This document shows positions 1 through 8,202 of a stretch of 64,000 nucleotides of DNA, piece after piece. Below the pieces are notes generated by a model. That model was not told the origin of the DNA. It saw only the letters and a list, made by a program, of their open reading frames with translations, and searched no databases. Numbering within the stretch: position 1 is the first letter of the stretch; the number at the start of each line of letters is the position of its first letter. The stretch spans positions 20,739 to 84,738 of the forward strand of contig NZ_FOBF01000031.1 in the NCBI RefSeq assembly GCF_900109355.1, read 5' to 3'. A program made the translations under genes and the position numbers. Source of the DNA: Nonomuraea pusilla. Its GTDB lineage: Bacteria; Actinomycetota; Actinomycetes; Streptosporangiales; Streptosporangiaceae.

Positions 1-202
1 CGCGCGCGCCCTCCCCGCCCGGCCGGTTCTCCAGGTCCGCCAGCACGGCGTCCAGCGCGGCGCGCAGGCCGCCCGTGACGTCCGCCGTGGTGGGGCGCTT
101 GGCCTTGGCCGCCACCCCTCCCTCCGCGTCGAGGACGACCGCGTCGGTGTTCGTGCCGCCGACGTCGATGCCGATCCGCAGGCCGGTCCGCACGTCACCC
201 AT
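1..202 (-). CDS. Hydantoinase/oxoprolinase family protein, N-terminal fragment (5' end in window, rest off the left edge)
   Basis: Only the first ~67 codons are in the window. The N-terminus contains the glycine-rich phosphate-1-type motif GIDVGGTNTDAVVLD (from about residue 10), typical of the HydA/oxoprolinase ATPase fold that hydrolyses cyclic amides with ATP. The ATG at 202-200 overlaps the TGA of the upstream DUF917 gene by 8 bp, so the two are almost certainly translated together. That pairing is common for this family and supports a joint role in hydantoin or oxoproline-type ring metabolism. The substrate cannot be told from the fragment. The remainder of the gene lies beyond position 1. 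Confidence 0.85.
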   Translation of the reverse strand, partial: MGDVRTGLRIGIDVGGTNTDAVVLDAEGGVAAKAKRPTTADVTGGLRAALDAVLADLENRPGGEGAR

Positions 203-1274
203 GCCGCCGCGCCTCCGCCAGTTCCTCGACGGGCGTGTACTCCAGGTCGTAGCCGAACGCCCGCGGGCCCGCCGTCTCCAGGCCCTTCCCGGTGCGCCAG
301 AGCGGGTCGCACGGCCAGGCGAGCACGGTGACGCGCTGGCCGTACCGCAGGCCCTCGGTCTGGATCGCGGCCGCCGTCTCCGTGTCGACGACGGTGATGA
401 GGTCGGGCACCATGGCGAGCGGCGCGCCGTCCTCGGTGGCGACCAGGTTCTCGTTCTGCAGCTCCAGCGTGAGCGTGCGGCCCCGGTCGGCGCCCGTGCC
501 CTCGATCGTGGCCGTGCCCCGCACGAACCCGCCCGTGGTGCGCCGCTCGACGTCCGTCAGCTTGCCGGTGACGAGCCTGACCGCGCCGAGCTCCTGACGC
601 AGCGCCTCCAGCGGGTCGGACGCCCCCGCGGTGGCCCTGCCGATCGCCAGGGCGCGGCCGACCGTGCCCTCGACGACCGCGCCCCGGGCCGACGCCGCCG
701 TCAGGACGTAGTCGGCCATGAGCGCGCTCGACCCCGACGCCACGCACACCGCCCTCGCCAGACGCTCGGACCACAGCCCGTCCACGGGCCTGATGGTCAC
801 GACGTTGCCGGCGACGTCCGACATGACGACGAGGTCGGCCGGCAGCCCGGCGACGTACATCGAGACCATCTGGACCTCGGGGAACGCCCTGCCCATGCCG
901 TCGGCGTCGAGCAGCGGCAGGCCGAGCGCGGCGGCCCAGGCCACCGGGGCGACGCCGTTGGAGCCGCCGATCTCCGACGACATCACCGCTCCCGGCGGCC
1001 TGCCGAACAGGCGCTCGACCTCCGCGGCGATGCGGCGGGGCTCGTCCTCGCCGTGGATCATCTCGTGGCTGACGGTCGGCGCGCCGATGCCCGACAGCGG
1101 GACGATCAGGGTGTCGTCGTCCAGGTCGGGCAGGCCGACCAGCGGGACGGGGCCGTGCTCGCGGACGGCGCGCGCCGCGGCCAGGGCGCCCGTGCGCACG
1201 TCTCCCCCGCCTCCGGTGCCCAGTACGGCGCATCCCCGGGCGAGGGCGGGGATGTCACTCTCCTCGATCCTCAT
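195..1274 (-). CDS. DUF917 / S-methyl-thiohydantoin desulfurase-like protein
   Basis: A 359-aa protein beginning MRIEESDIPALARGCAVLG and followed by GTGGGGDV, the glycine-rich N-terminal signature of the DUF917 (S-Me-THD) family; its length is normal for the family. I chose the ATG at 1274 because TTGAGG sits 6 nt upstream of it; an in-frame TTG at 1286 has no comparable ribosome-binding site. The gene overlaps the downstream hydantoinase gene by 8 bp. Members usually sit beside hydantoinase/oxoprolinase subunits and are thought to act in the same ring-opening pathway. The exact reaction here is inferred from that context. No odd features seen. Confidence 0.8.
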   Translation of the reverse strand: MRIEESDIPALARGCAVLGTGGGGDVRTGALAAARAVREHGPVPLVGLPDLDDDTLIVPLSGIGAPTVSHEMIHGEDEPRRIAAEVERLFGRPPGAVMSSEIGGSNGVAPVAWAAALGLPLLDADGMGRAFPEVQMVSMYVAGLPADLVVMSDVAGNVVTIRPVDGLWSERLARAVCVASGSSALMADYVLTAASARGAVVEGTVGRALAIGRATAGASDPLEALRQELGAVRLVTGKLTDVERRTTGGFVRGTATIEGTGADRGRTLTLELQNENLVATEDGAPLAMVPDLITVVDTETAAAIQTEGLRYGQRVTVLAWPCDPLWRTGKGLETAGPRAFGYDLEYTPVEELAEARRHG

Positions 1275-1519
1275 ATGGCGCCTCAACCAAGCACATGCCG
1301 GTGCCGCACCGCCAGTCCGACATCCGCCCCTATTGCCGACATTTCGCCTATATCCGACGCCAGGTGGCGGCCTCGCTTCAGGCGTGGCGGAACGGAAACG
1401 TCGGTGGCGGGCTCTAGTCTCGCCTGCGCGCAGGCGGCATCCGCGATGGGCGAACTCTGGTCATGGACGACGCCGCCGTCCTGCACAATTGACCGGCGGG
1501 ACCATCGAAAGGCAGGCAA

Positions 1520-4066
1520 GTGCTCTCTATACACCAGCGGATCGCGGAAGAGCTCGGCGTACGCGAGGGGCAGGTGCGGGCGGCGGTCGAGCTGCTCGAC
1601 GGCGGCGCCACCGTGCCGTTCATCGCGCGATACCGCAAGGAGGCCACAGGCACCCTCGACGACGCCCAGCTGCGCACCCTGGAGGAGCGGCTGCGCTACC
1701 TGCGCGAGCTCGACGAGCGCAGGGCGGCCATCCTGGAGTCGATCGAGTCGCAGGGCAAGCTCGACGACGAGCTGCGCGCGCAGATCATGGCCGCCGAGAC
1801 CAAGGCCAGGCTCGAGGACATCTACCTGCCGTACAAGCCGAAGCGGCGCACCAAGGCGCAGATCGCCCGCGAGCTCGGGCTGGAGCCGCTGGCCGACCGG
1901 CTGCTCGCCGACCCTGCCCTCGACCCGGCCGCCGAGGCCGAGGGCTTCGTCACCGAGGGCGTGGCCGACGCCGCCGCGGCGCTCGAAGGCGCGCGCGCCA
2001 TCCTCGTCGAACGCTTCGCCGAGGACGCCGACCTCATCGGCGGGCTGCGCGAGCAGCTGTGGAACCACGGGCAGCTCGCCTCCAAGGTCCGCGAGGGCAA
2101 GGAGGAGGCCGGCGCGAAGTTCGCCGACTACTTCGAGTTCACCGAGCCGTTCACCAAGCTCCCCTCCCACCGCATCCTGGCGATCTTCCGGGGCGAGAAG
2201 GAGGAGGTGCTCAGCGTCACGCTGGAGCCCGACGACAGCCCCGAGTACGAGCTGCGCGTCGCCTCCCGCTTCGGCATCTCCGACCAGGGCCGCCCCGCCG
2301 ACAAGTGGCTGTGCGAGACCGTCCGGTGGGCCTGGCGCACCCGCATCCTCGTCCACCTCGGCATCGACCTGCGGATGCGGCTGTGGCAGGCCGCCGAGGA
2401 CGAAGCCGTCCGCGTGTTCGCCGCCAACCTGCGCGACCTGCTGCTGGCCGCCCCCGCGGGCGCCCGCGCCACCATGGGCCTCGACCCCGGCCTGCGCACC
2501 GGCGTGAAGGTCGCCGTGGTCGACCGCACCGGCAAGGTCGTCGAGACCGCCACCATCTACCCCCACGAGCCCAAGCGGCAGTGGGACCAGTCGCTGGCCG
2601 TCCTCGGCGCGCTCGCCCAGAAGCACGGCGTCGAGCTGATCGCCATCGGCAACGGCACCGCCTCGCGCGAGACCGACAAGCTCGCCGGCGAGCTGGTCAA
2701 GCACATGCCGTCGCTGACCAAGGTCGTCGTCTCCGAGGCGGGCGCGTCGGTCTACTCCGCCTCGCCGTACGCGTCGCAGGAGCTGCCCGACCTCGACGTG
2801 TCGCTGCGCGGCGCCGTCAGCATCGCGCGCAGGCTCCAGGACCCTCTCGCCGAGCTCGTCAAGATCGACCCGAAGTCCATCGGCGTCGGCCAGTACCAGC
2901 ACGACCTCGCCGAGTCCAAGCTGTCCCGCTCCCTCGACGCCGTCGTCGAAGACTGCGTCAACGGCGTCGGCGTCGACGTCAACACCGCGTCCGCGCCGCT
3001 GCTCACCCGCGTGTCCGGCATCGGCTCCACCCTGGCCGAGAGCATCGTCAGGCACCGCGACGCCAACGGCCCGTTCCGCAGCCGCGCCGCGCTCAAGGAC
3101 GTCCCGAGGCTCGGCCCGAAGGCGTTCGAGCAGTGCGCGGGCTTCCTGCGCATCCCCGACGGCGACGACCCCCTCGACTCCTCCAGCGTGCACCCCGAGG
3201 CGTACCCCGTGGTGCGCCGCATCCTGGGCTCCGTCCAGAGCGAGATCACGGCGCTGATCGGCAACACGGCGGTGCTGCGCTCGCTGCGGCCCGAGCAGTT
3301 CACCGACGACACGTTCGGCCTGCCCACCGTCACCGACATCCTGCGCGAGCTGGAGAAGCCGGGCCGCGACCCGCGTCCCGCCTTCAGGACCGCCGCGTTC
3401 AAGGAGGGCGTGGAGAAGATCTCCGACCTCGCCGCGGGCATGATCCTGGAGGGCGTCGTCACGAACGTCGCCGCCTTCGGCGCCTTCGTCGACGTCGGCG
3501 TCCACCAGGACGGCCTGGTGCACGTCTCCGCCATGTCCCGCACGTTCGTCAAGGACCCTCGCGACGTGGTGAAGCCGGGCGACATCGTCCGGGTCAAGGT
3601 GCTCGACGTCGACATCCCGCGCAAGCGCATCTCCCTGACCCTGCGCCTCGACGACGACGTCGAGGCGGGCTCCGGCGACTCCCGCCCGCCGCGCAGGGGC
3701 GGCCGCGGCGAGGCCGGCGGCCAGCCGGGAGCGGCCCGCCGCGGAGAGGGCCGCACCGGCGGGCGCGGAGAAGGACGCGGAGAAGGACGCGGAGAAGGAC
3801 GCGGCGACGGGCGCGGCGACGGCCGCACCGGCGGACGCGGCGACGACCAGCGCGGCGGCGGGAACGGCCAGCGGGGAGGCGCGAACGGCCAGCGCGGCGC
3901 CTCCAACGGCGGGCGGAGCGGCGCCGACGGGCGCGGCGGCCGGGGCGAGAGCCGGGGCGAGAGCCGGGGCGACGGGCGCGGCGGCCAGCGCCGCCAGGAC
4001 CGCCCGGCCCCCACGGGCGCCATGGCCGAAGCCCTCCGCAAGGCCGGCCTCACCGGCGACAACTAG
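1520..4066 (+). CDS. tex: Tex-family RNA-binding transcription accessory protein with a long Arg-Gly-rich tail
   Basis: An 848-aa protein with the Tex order: N-terminal helical Tex core, a YqgF/RNase H-like domain (DPGLRTGVKVAVVD region, ~ residues 325-450), helix-hairpin-helix segments (SVQ...DVNTASAPLLTRVSGIG, ~475-560), and an S1 RNA-binding domain (GMILEGVVTNVAAFGAF, ~645-715). Tex binds nucleic acid and associates with transcribing RNA polymerase. The last ~115 residues are unusually rich in Gly, Arg, Asp and Glu and include repeated GRGEGRGEGRG / GRGDGRGDGR units encoded by 12-bp DNA repeats around 3765-3835. That tail resembles RGG-type RNA-binding segments and makes the protein longer than the usual ~780 aa. 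The GTG start at 1520 follows a weak AAAGGCAGG. Two strong hairpins follow the gene. The family call is firm; a function for the tail is inference. Confidence 0.95.
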   Translation: MLSIHQRIAEELGVREGQVRAAVELLDGGATVPFIARYRKEATGTLDDAQLRTLEERLRYLRELDERRAAILESIESQGKLDDELRAQIMAAETKARLEDIYLPYKPKRRTKAQIARELGLEPLADRLLADPALDPAAEAEGFVTEGVADAAAALEGARAILVERFAEDADLIGGLREQLWNHGQLASKVREGKEEAGAKFADYFEFTEPFTKLPSHRILAIFRGEKEEVLSVTLEPDDSPEYELRVASRFGISDQGRPADKWLCETVRWAWRTRILVHLGIDLRMRLWQAAEDEAVRVFAANLRDLLLAAPAGARATMGLDPGLRTGVKVAVVDRTGKVVETATIYPHEPKRQWDQSLAVLGALAQKHGVELIAIGNGTASRETDKLAGELVKHMPSLTKVVVSEAGASVYSASPYASQELPDLDVSLRGAVSIARRLQDPLAELVKIDPKSIGVGQYQHDLAESKLSRSLDAVVEDCVNGVGVDVNTASAPLLTRVSGIGSTLAESIVRHRDANGPFRSRAALKDVPRLGPKAFEQCAGFLRIPDGDDPLDSSSVHPEAYPVVRRILGSVQSEITALIGNTAVLRSLRPEQFTDDTFGLPTVTDILRELEKPGRDPRPAFRTAAFKEGVEKISDLAAGMILEGVVTNVAAFGAFVDVGVHQDGLVHVSAMSRTFVKDPRDVVKPGDIVRVKVLDVDIPRKRISLTLRLDDDVEAGSGDSRPPRRGGRGEAGGQPGAARRGEGRTGGRGEGRGEGRGEGRGDGRGDGRTGGRGDDQRGGGNGQRGGANGQRGASNGGRSGADGRGGRGESRGESRGDGRGGQRRQDRPAPTGAMAEALRKAGLTGDN

Positions 4067-4079
4067 TCCGACCTGGTCC

Positions 4080-4123
4080 GACCCCTGCCGGCGACGGGAC
4101 GAGACCCGGCTCCGGCAGGGGTC
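4080..4123 (+). terminator. Perfect 12-bp stem-loop after tex
   Basis: GACCCCTGCCGG (4080-4091) and CCGGCAGGGGTC (4112-4123) form a perfect 12-bp stem with a 20-nt loop, starting 14 nt after the tex stop. There is no T-tract, as is usual for high-GC actinobacterial terminators. It is the first of two consecutive hairpins. Confidence 0.65.
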
Positions 4124-4128
4124 GCCAC

Positions 4129-4159
4129 GGCCCCCGAGGAAGTGAACACCTCGGGGGCC
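4129..4159 (+). terminator. Second tandem stem-loop after tex
   Basis: GGCCCCCGAGG (4129-4139) and CCTCGGGGGCC (4149-4159) form a perfect 11-bp stem with a 9-nt loop, only 5 nt beyond the previous hairpin. Tandem GC-rich hairpins are a common way to terminate in actinomycetes. The rest of the gap to 4464 shows no gene-like or conserved RNA structure that I could recognise. Confidence 0.65.
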
Positions 4160-4464
4160 TCGCCGTGCTGTAGGCCGCGGAGCGCACCGTGTCCCCGTCA
4201 GCGATCTCGGCTTTCCGCATCCCCCGTCAACGATCCGATCCGGGCCTTCCGCTCTGCCGGCGCTCTCGCGAATCCGCCCCGCCGCGGCAGGGCCCGCCGC
4301 CGCGTGGTCGCGGCCCGGCCGCGCCCGGTACCTCCGGCCGTGCCCCGTACGCCTGGCCGTCCCGGCGACCGGCGACCGGATGGTGCTCGCTACGGCGATG
4401 AGTTCTGGCGGCGGGGCCGGTCAGTACGGGAAAGGAGCAGGACGACACTCAGGAGGAGGGTGCG

Positions 4465-4857
4465 ATGGGACAGCCGGTCGTGCACTTCGAGGTCATCGGA
4501 CGGGATCCCGCGAAGCTGAGGGGCTACTACGGCGAGCTGTTCGGGTGGGAGTTCCAGACGGGCGACGCCGCCACGCGCGCCGTCTCGCAGCCGGGGAACT
4601 ACGGCTTCGTCGACGGCGCCACCACGGGCGACGGCGAGATGGGCGCCGGGATCAACGGGGGCGTCGGCGGAGGCGAGGGCCATGAGGGGAGGGTCCTGTT
4701 CTACGTCGCGGTGCCCAACGTGGAGGACGCGCTCAGGAAGGCCGAGAGCCTGGGCGGCAAACGCGAGATGGGCCCGGAGGGCACTCCTGGAGCCCTGGTG
4801 GTCGGCTGGTTCACCGACCCGGAGGGGAACCTCGTCGGCGTCGCCGGCACCGAGTAG
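4465..4857 (+). CDS. VOC (glyoxalase/bleomycin-resistance) superfamily protein
   Basis: A 130-aa protein with a typical single-unit VOC layout: N-terminal VVHFEVIGRDPAKLRGYYGELFGWEF, then a second beta-alpha unit ending in WFTDPEGNLVGV, where the glutamate/aspartate-rich end usually provides a metal ligand. This sub-group is widespread in actinomycetes and usually of unknown substrate. The ATG follows an excellent AGGAGGAGGGTGCG ribosome-binding site. It stands alone, ~300 bp after the tex terminators and 53 bp before the next gene. Without the partner metal ligands being testable here, a dioxygenase, isomerase or drug-binding role cannot be chosen. Confidence 0.85.
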   Translation: MGQPVVHFEVIGRDPAKLRGYYGELFGWEFQTGDAATRAVSQPGNYGFVDGATTGDGEMGAGINGGVGGGEGHEGRVLFYVAVPNVEDALRKAESLGGKREMGPEGTPGALVVGWFTDPEGNLVGVAGTE

Positions 4858-4910
4858 GCCGGTGACCCTGGCGTCCGTCGCCTCCCACCCGCGCGGGGTA
4901 CCGTCGTGGG

Positions 4911-5984
4911 ATGAGCACATCGGGGGTTGGCACGGTGGTGCGGCAGGCGCGTGACCTGCTGCGGTGGTGTTCGCCGCTGCGTACCGAACTGTGGGCGTCG
5001 CGGCTGGCGGCCGGGCTGGAGCCGGACGAGGTGGAGCCGTTCCTGCGGGAACTGCGCGAGAACGGCGGTACGGAGGCCCGCCTCGCCCTGGCCGCCCTGG
5101 CCGCCGTCCACCCCGAGCGGGGGGCCGCGCCGACGGGCCCCCAGCCTGGCGCCCCCGCGGTGTCCGGGCAGGGAGTAGAGGGCGAAGGTGAGGGTGAGGC
5201 CGGCCTGGCCCGGCGGGCCGAGGAGGCGTACGCCGCGGCCGGCGAAGAGGTGGCCGGGACGCTGCCCGGGTGGGTGCGGCGCATGGGGCGGGTCGTGTGC
5301 GAGGGCGGCTGGTACGGCCCGGCCGACCCGTTCGGCGAGCAGGCCCTCGCGGCCCTGTCCTTCCGGTACGAGAACGGCAAGGAGCCGCACCTGCTCGTCG
5401 TCGCCGTCGACCAGCCGAACGGCGGCCTCGCGGTCGACGCCGTCGTCGAGGAGGTGAAGTTCCTCGACGACCTGGGGCTGGAGCCGGCCGATCCCGGGGT
5501 GGTGGCCGGACGCGTGCTGGACGCGTTCGAGCTGGGCGAGCGGGTCCTCGGGGCGGTGACGGCCGGCACGCTGGACGCGGTGCGCGCGGTCGCGCTGGCG
5601 CGGGCGCGTTCGGTTCCCGGGCTGGTCCGCGGGGCGGCCGACGACGCGGTGGCGGCGTTCCGCGACCTTCCGGACGTGCCGGGGGCGGCGGAGGCGTTCG
5701 GGAGGCTGGCCGAGTTCGTGGGCGACCGGCCGCTGTGGTGGAGCCCGGCGCGCGTCTCACGGTTCCTGACGTCGTGGCTGCCGAGGGAGGCGGTGCTGTC
5801 GGACGAGGCGGTCGCCGCCATGCCGGACGTCGTACGCGCCTGGAGCCGCTGCCGTGGCGGGCATCCGGCGGTGCTGCGCCAGGTGGACGCCGACGCGCCT
5901 CTCCTGCCCGCTCTCATGGCGGACGACTCACTGGCCGGCGTCCGCAAGCGCATGACCAGGAACCAGCCCCCCGACCACCCCTGA
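4911..5984 (+). CDS. Hypothetical protein, 357 aa, soluble
   Basis: Not recognised. A 357-aa, Ala/Glu/Leu-rich protein with no signal peptide or membrane segment. It starts MSTSGVGTVVRQARDLLRWCSPLRTE and has an acidic low-complexity linker at about residues 80-100 (GQGVEGEGEGEAG), followed by a segment PHLLVVAVDQPNGGLAVDAVVEEVKF that looks like a folded alpha/beta core. Coding potential is clear from strong G/C third positions over the whole length. It starts 53 bp after the VOC gene in the same direction and may be co-transcribed with it. No function is proposed. Confidence 0.75.
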   Translation: MSTSGVGTVVRQARDLLRWCSPLRTELWASRLAAGLEPDEVEPFLRELRENGGTEARLALAALAAVHPERGAAPTGPQPGAPAVSGQGVEGEGEGEAGLARRAEEAYAAAGEEVAGTLPGWVRRMGRVVCEGGWYGPADPFGEQALAALSFRYENGKEPHLLVVAVDQPNGGLAVDAVVEEVKFLDDLGLEPADPGVVAGRVLDAFELGERVLGAVTAGTLDAVRAVALARARSVPGLVRGAADDAVAAFRDLPDVPGAAEAFGRLAEFVGDRPLWWSPARVSRFLTSWLPREAVLSDEAVAAMPDVVRAWSRCRGGHPAVLRQVDADAPLLPALMADDSLAGVRKRMTRNQPPDHP

Positions 5985-6140
5985 CCCGGTTCCCGGCGGC
6001 AGGCCCGTCCCTGTCCCCTCGCACGTGACCGCTGTGACACACGGGGGACTCGGGTGGAGCGACTTGTTCCTGGGGGCGGCTATGCTGCCCAGTGACGTTT
6101 GGCCGTGCCCCGAGGTGGGCGTTTTAGGGAGTTTTGCACC

Positions 6141-6227
6141 ATGTATAAGGAGTTCGCTGCCGAGGTCGTCATGTGGCTCGTCCCGGTCGTGGTGCTGATC
6201 GGGCTCGCGCTCCTCGTCACCGCCTGA
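6141..6227 (+). CDS. Small single-span membrane peptide (28 aa)
   Basis: The ATG at 6141 follows TTTTAGGGAG, a good ribosome-binding site about 7 nt upstream, and opens a 28-codon frame: a short charged head (MYKEFAAE) then a ~19-residue hydrophobic stretch (VVMWLVPVVVLIGLALLVTA) ending at TGA 6225. A TATGCT element at 6081-6086 could be its -10, and a perfect 13-bp terminator starts 1 nt after the stop. A ribosome-binding site, a membrane-type composition and a dedicated terminator together argue for a real gene. The family is not recognised; it may be a regulatory or stress membrane peptide. Confidence 0.6.
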   Translation: MYKEFAAEVVMWLVPVVVLIGLALLVTA

Positions 6228-6261
6228 GACCAGGGGCCGAGCCTGAGGTCGGCCCCTGGTC
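6228..6261. terminator. Perfect 13-bp bidirectional terminator hairpin
   Basis: GACCAGGGGCCGA (6228-6240) pairs perfectly with TCGGCCCCTGGTC (6249-6261), loop of 8 nt. It lies between the stops of the convergent 28-aa peptide gene (ends 6227) and the secreted-protein gene (stop at 6267), so it can serve both strands. Confidence 0.75.
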
Positions 6262-6266
6262 GCCGG

Positions 6267-6737
6267 TCACCGGTAGTACCGGTAGCGGACGACGGTACTC
6301 GCGTGCGTGTTGAAGGTGCGGATACGACGATGGGAGAAGTTGCTCCACATGCGGGCGAGGGTGCGGGAGGTCACGGTGCACCCGGCCAAGCGCGTCTGCC
6401 CGGGGCGCATCCCGCCAACGTACTTGTAGCACGATCCGACCTTGCGGCCGTTCACCTTGAGGTTGGCGCTGAGGCTGACGTCGCGCAGCGTGGTCCGCGA
6501 GATGTTCTTGATCCGCACGTTGATCCGGCAGGTGTCCTTGCACCTGCCGAAGCGGATGGTGGTGCGGATGAGCTGCGGCCCGGCGGTGGTGGCCGACACC
6601 GCGGCCTTGCCGGCCGTCGTGGCGGTGCTCGCAGCGGAAGCCGTGGACGTCGTGGACGTCGCGGCCGAGGCGGGGGCGGCGACGAGGGTGGTCGCCGTCG
6701 CCGCGACTAAGAGCGCGCCGGCAAGAGTTCTGAGCAT
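6267..6737 (-). CDS. Secreted hypothetical protein with four cysteines
   Basis: A 156-aa protein. A classical Sec signal peptide, MLRTLAGALLVAATATTLVAAPASAA, has a likely cleavage after ASA (residue ~25). It is followed by a Ser/Thr/Ala-rich linker (residues ~27-50) and a basic domain with Cys in FGRCKDTCR, GSCYKYV and AGCTVTS, consistent with two disulfides outside the cell. The C-terminus is very basic (SHRRIRTFNTHASTVVRYRYYR). No family is recognised. It is flanked by terminators on both sides and probably forms its own transcription unit. Confidence 0.7.
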   Translation of the reverse strand: MLRTLAGALLVAATATTLVAAPASAATSTTSTASAASTATTAGKAAVSATTAGPQLIRTTIRFGRCKDTCRINVRIKNISRTTLRDVSLSANLKVNGRKVGSCYKYVGGMRPGQTRLAGCTVTSRTLARMWSNFSHRRIRTFNTHASTVVRYRYYR

Positions 6738-6805
6738 GGTTCCCCCAGCTTGAAGAGCGTCGCTTCCCCCTGAGGGAAACGACCTTGCCCTCGACGAATA
6801 TCAGG

Positions 6806-6833
6806 AAGCCGACAGGGCCGTATTTGTCGGCTT
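6806..6833 (-). terminator. Stem-loop after the sigma factor gene
   Basis: AAGCCGACA (6806-6814) and TGTCGGCTT (6825-6833) form a perfect 9-bp stem with a 10-nt loop, about 30 nt beyond the sigma-factor stop on the minus strand. Only a weak T-rich tail follows. Confidence 0.55.
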
Positions 6834-6861
6834 CTATCCGATACGAAACGGTTATCCAGAG

Positions 6862-7764
6862 TCACGACGCCCACGACAGCAGCGGTCCGCCCTGCCTCAG
6901 CCGCTTCAGCGCCTGCTTCTCCAGCTGCCTGATGCGCTCCCTGGTCAGGCCGAGACGCTGGGCGATCTCCCCGTACGTCGTGGCCTCCTGGCCGGCGAGA
7001 CCGTACCTGAGCCTGATGACGAACGCCTCGCGCGGCGGCAGCGACGTGACCACCTGGTGGACCTCGGCGCAGAGCACGCGGCGCTCGGTGAGCTCCTGCA
7101 CCTCGGGGCCGTCCTCGTCGGCGATCAGGTCGCCGATCCTGCCCTCCCCCTGCTCCCCCACCGGCAGGTCGAGGCTCACGACCTCCTGCCCGAGCCGCCG
7201 CAGGTCGGCGACCTTGGCGGGCGGGCGCTCGGCCGCCTCGGCGAGCTCGGCGTCGGTGGGCTCGCGGCCCAGGTCGGCGGAGAGCGCGCGCTCGACCCTG
7301 AGCAGCCTGGACAGTTCCTCCGCCACGTGGACGGGCAGCCGCACCGTGCGGCCCGTGTCGTGGACGCCGCGTTCGACGGCCTGGCGGATCCACCACATGC
7401 CGTACGTGGAGAACTTGTAGCCGCGCGCGTAGTCGAACTTCTCCACGGCCCTGATCAGCCCGAGGTTGCCTTCCTGGATGAGGTCGAGCAGCGGGACGCC
7501 CCGGTACGCGTACCGCCTGGCGGCGGCCACGACGAGCCGGAGGTTGGACCTGATGAGGAGGTCCTTGGCCCGGCGCCCGTCACGTTCGAGCTCCCGGAGC
7601 TCGGCGGGATCGCGCCCGCCCGCTCCGTGGTCGATGAGGTGGGCCGCGTACAGGCCTGCCTCGATCCGCCGCGCGAGGTCCACTTCGTCCGCGGCGGAGA
7701 GCAAGGGGGTCTTTCCGATCTGCTCCAGGTACATGCCGAGCAGGTCGGGCTCTTCGGCCGGCAT
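6862..7764 (-). CDS. Group-2 (non-essential, RpoD-related) sigma-70 factor
   Basis: A 300-aa protein with all conserved sigma-70 regions: 1.2 (LLGMYLEQIGKTPLLSAADE), 2.1-2.4 (LIRSNLRLVVAAARRYAYRG, LDLIQEGNLGLIRAVEKFDY, FSTYGMWWIRQAVERG), 3 (VHVAEELSRLLRVERAL) and 4.1-4.2 (LPPREAFVIRLRYGL, TYGEIAQRLGLTRERIRQLEKQALKRLR). It lacks the long N-terminal region 1.1 of the primary sigma, as expected for HrdD/SigB-like alternatives. It directs RNA polymerase to a subset of promoters. A STAS anti-anti-sigma gene lies 9 bp upstream in the same direction, suggesting partner-switching control, although this sigma is not the usual SigF/SigB class that such proteins regulate. Start ATG at 7764. Confidence 0.93.
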   Translation of the reverse strand: MPAEEPDLLGMYLEQIGKTPLLSAADEVDLARRIEAGLYAAHLIDHGAGGRDPAELRELERDGRRAKDLLIRSNLRLVVAAARRYAYRGVPLLDLIQEGNLGLIRAVEKFDYARGYKFSTYGMWWIRQAVERGVHDTGRTVRLPVHVAEELSRLLRVERALSADLGREPTDAELAEAAERPPAKVADLRRLGQEVVSLDLPVGEQGEGRIGDLIADEDGPEVQELTERRVLCAEVHQVVTSLPPREAFVIRLRYGLAGQEATTYGEIAQRLGLTRERIRQLEKQALKRLRQGGPLLSWAS

Positions 7765-7773
7765 GCCATGCGA

Positions 7774-8160
7774 CTACCCCGTGAAGGGCGGTGGATTCCC
7801 GTTCTCGCTGAGTTCGGCGATGGCGAGCTCGGCCGTGGGGCGGATGTCGAAGAACCTGTCGAGCGCGGTGATGGCGAACAGGTGCTTGCACCGGCCGTTC
7901 AGCGCGGACAGCAGCATCCGGCCGCCCGAGGCGGTGACGGCCTTGTGCAGGTAGACGAGCACCGACAGGCCGGAGGAGTCGCAGACGCTGACCGCCTGCA
8001 TGTCGATGACGAGGAGCGGGGGCTGGGTGAGGTCGAGTGCCTGGGTGACGCGGTCGCGCACCTCCGCGGCCGACCCGTAGTCGAAGTCGCCGGTCAGCCT
8101 CACGATGACGCAGGGCCCTTGGAGTCCGAGACTGATTGACAAGGCCTGCTCAGAAGTCAC
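7774..8160 (-). CDS. STAS-domain anti-sigma-factor antagonist
   Basis: A 128-aa single STAS domain. The motif VCDSSGLSVL (from about residue 59) carries the serine that an anti-sigma kinase phosphorylates in SpoIIAA/RsbV relatives. In the unphosphorylated form such proteins bind the anti-sigma kinase and free its sigma factor. The start is a GTG at 8160 with GTGGAG a few nt upstream. It sits 9 bp before the sigma factor gene and 42 bp after the phosphotriesterase-family gene, all on the minus strand. A candidate kinase partner (MEDS-HATPase) is encoded near 14 kb. That pairing is inference. Confidence 0.9.
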   Translation of the reverse strand: MTSEQALSISLGLQGPCVIVRLTGDFDYGSAAEVRDRVTQALDLTQPPLLVIDMQAVSVCDSSGLSVLVYLHKAVTASGGRMLLSALNGRCKHLFAITALDRFFDIRPTAELAIAELSENGNPPPFTG

Positions 8161-8202
8161 CCAGCTCCACCTGCCCGCATCGGCTTTCCCAATCCTTTTA
8201 CT

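Noticed and set aside
718..4173. Very long plus-strand reading frame of 1151 codons overlapping the DUF917 and tex genes
   Set aside because: Its translation is Arg/Ala/Pro/Gly-rich with no recognisable motif and runs through two genes with clear family motifs; it is a high-GC shadow frame.
4161..4464. Riboswitch or small RNA in the 300-bp gap after tex
   Set aside because: Beyond the two hairpins I found no conserved riboswitch core, no good stem series and no small gene with a ribosome-binding site.
6030..6040. Crp half-site-like TGTGACAC before the 28-aa peptide gene
   Set aside because: Only one half (GTGAC/TGTGA) is present; the matching TCACA half at the right distance is missing.
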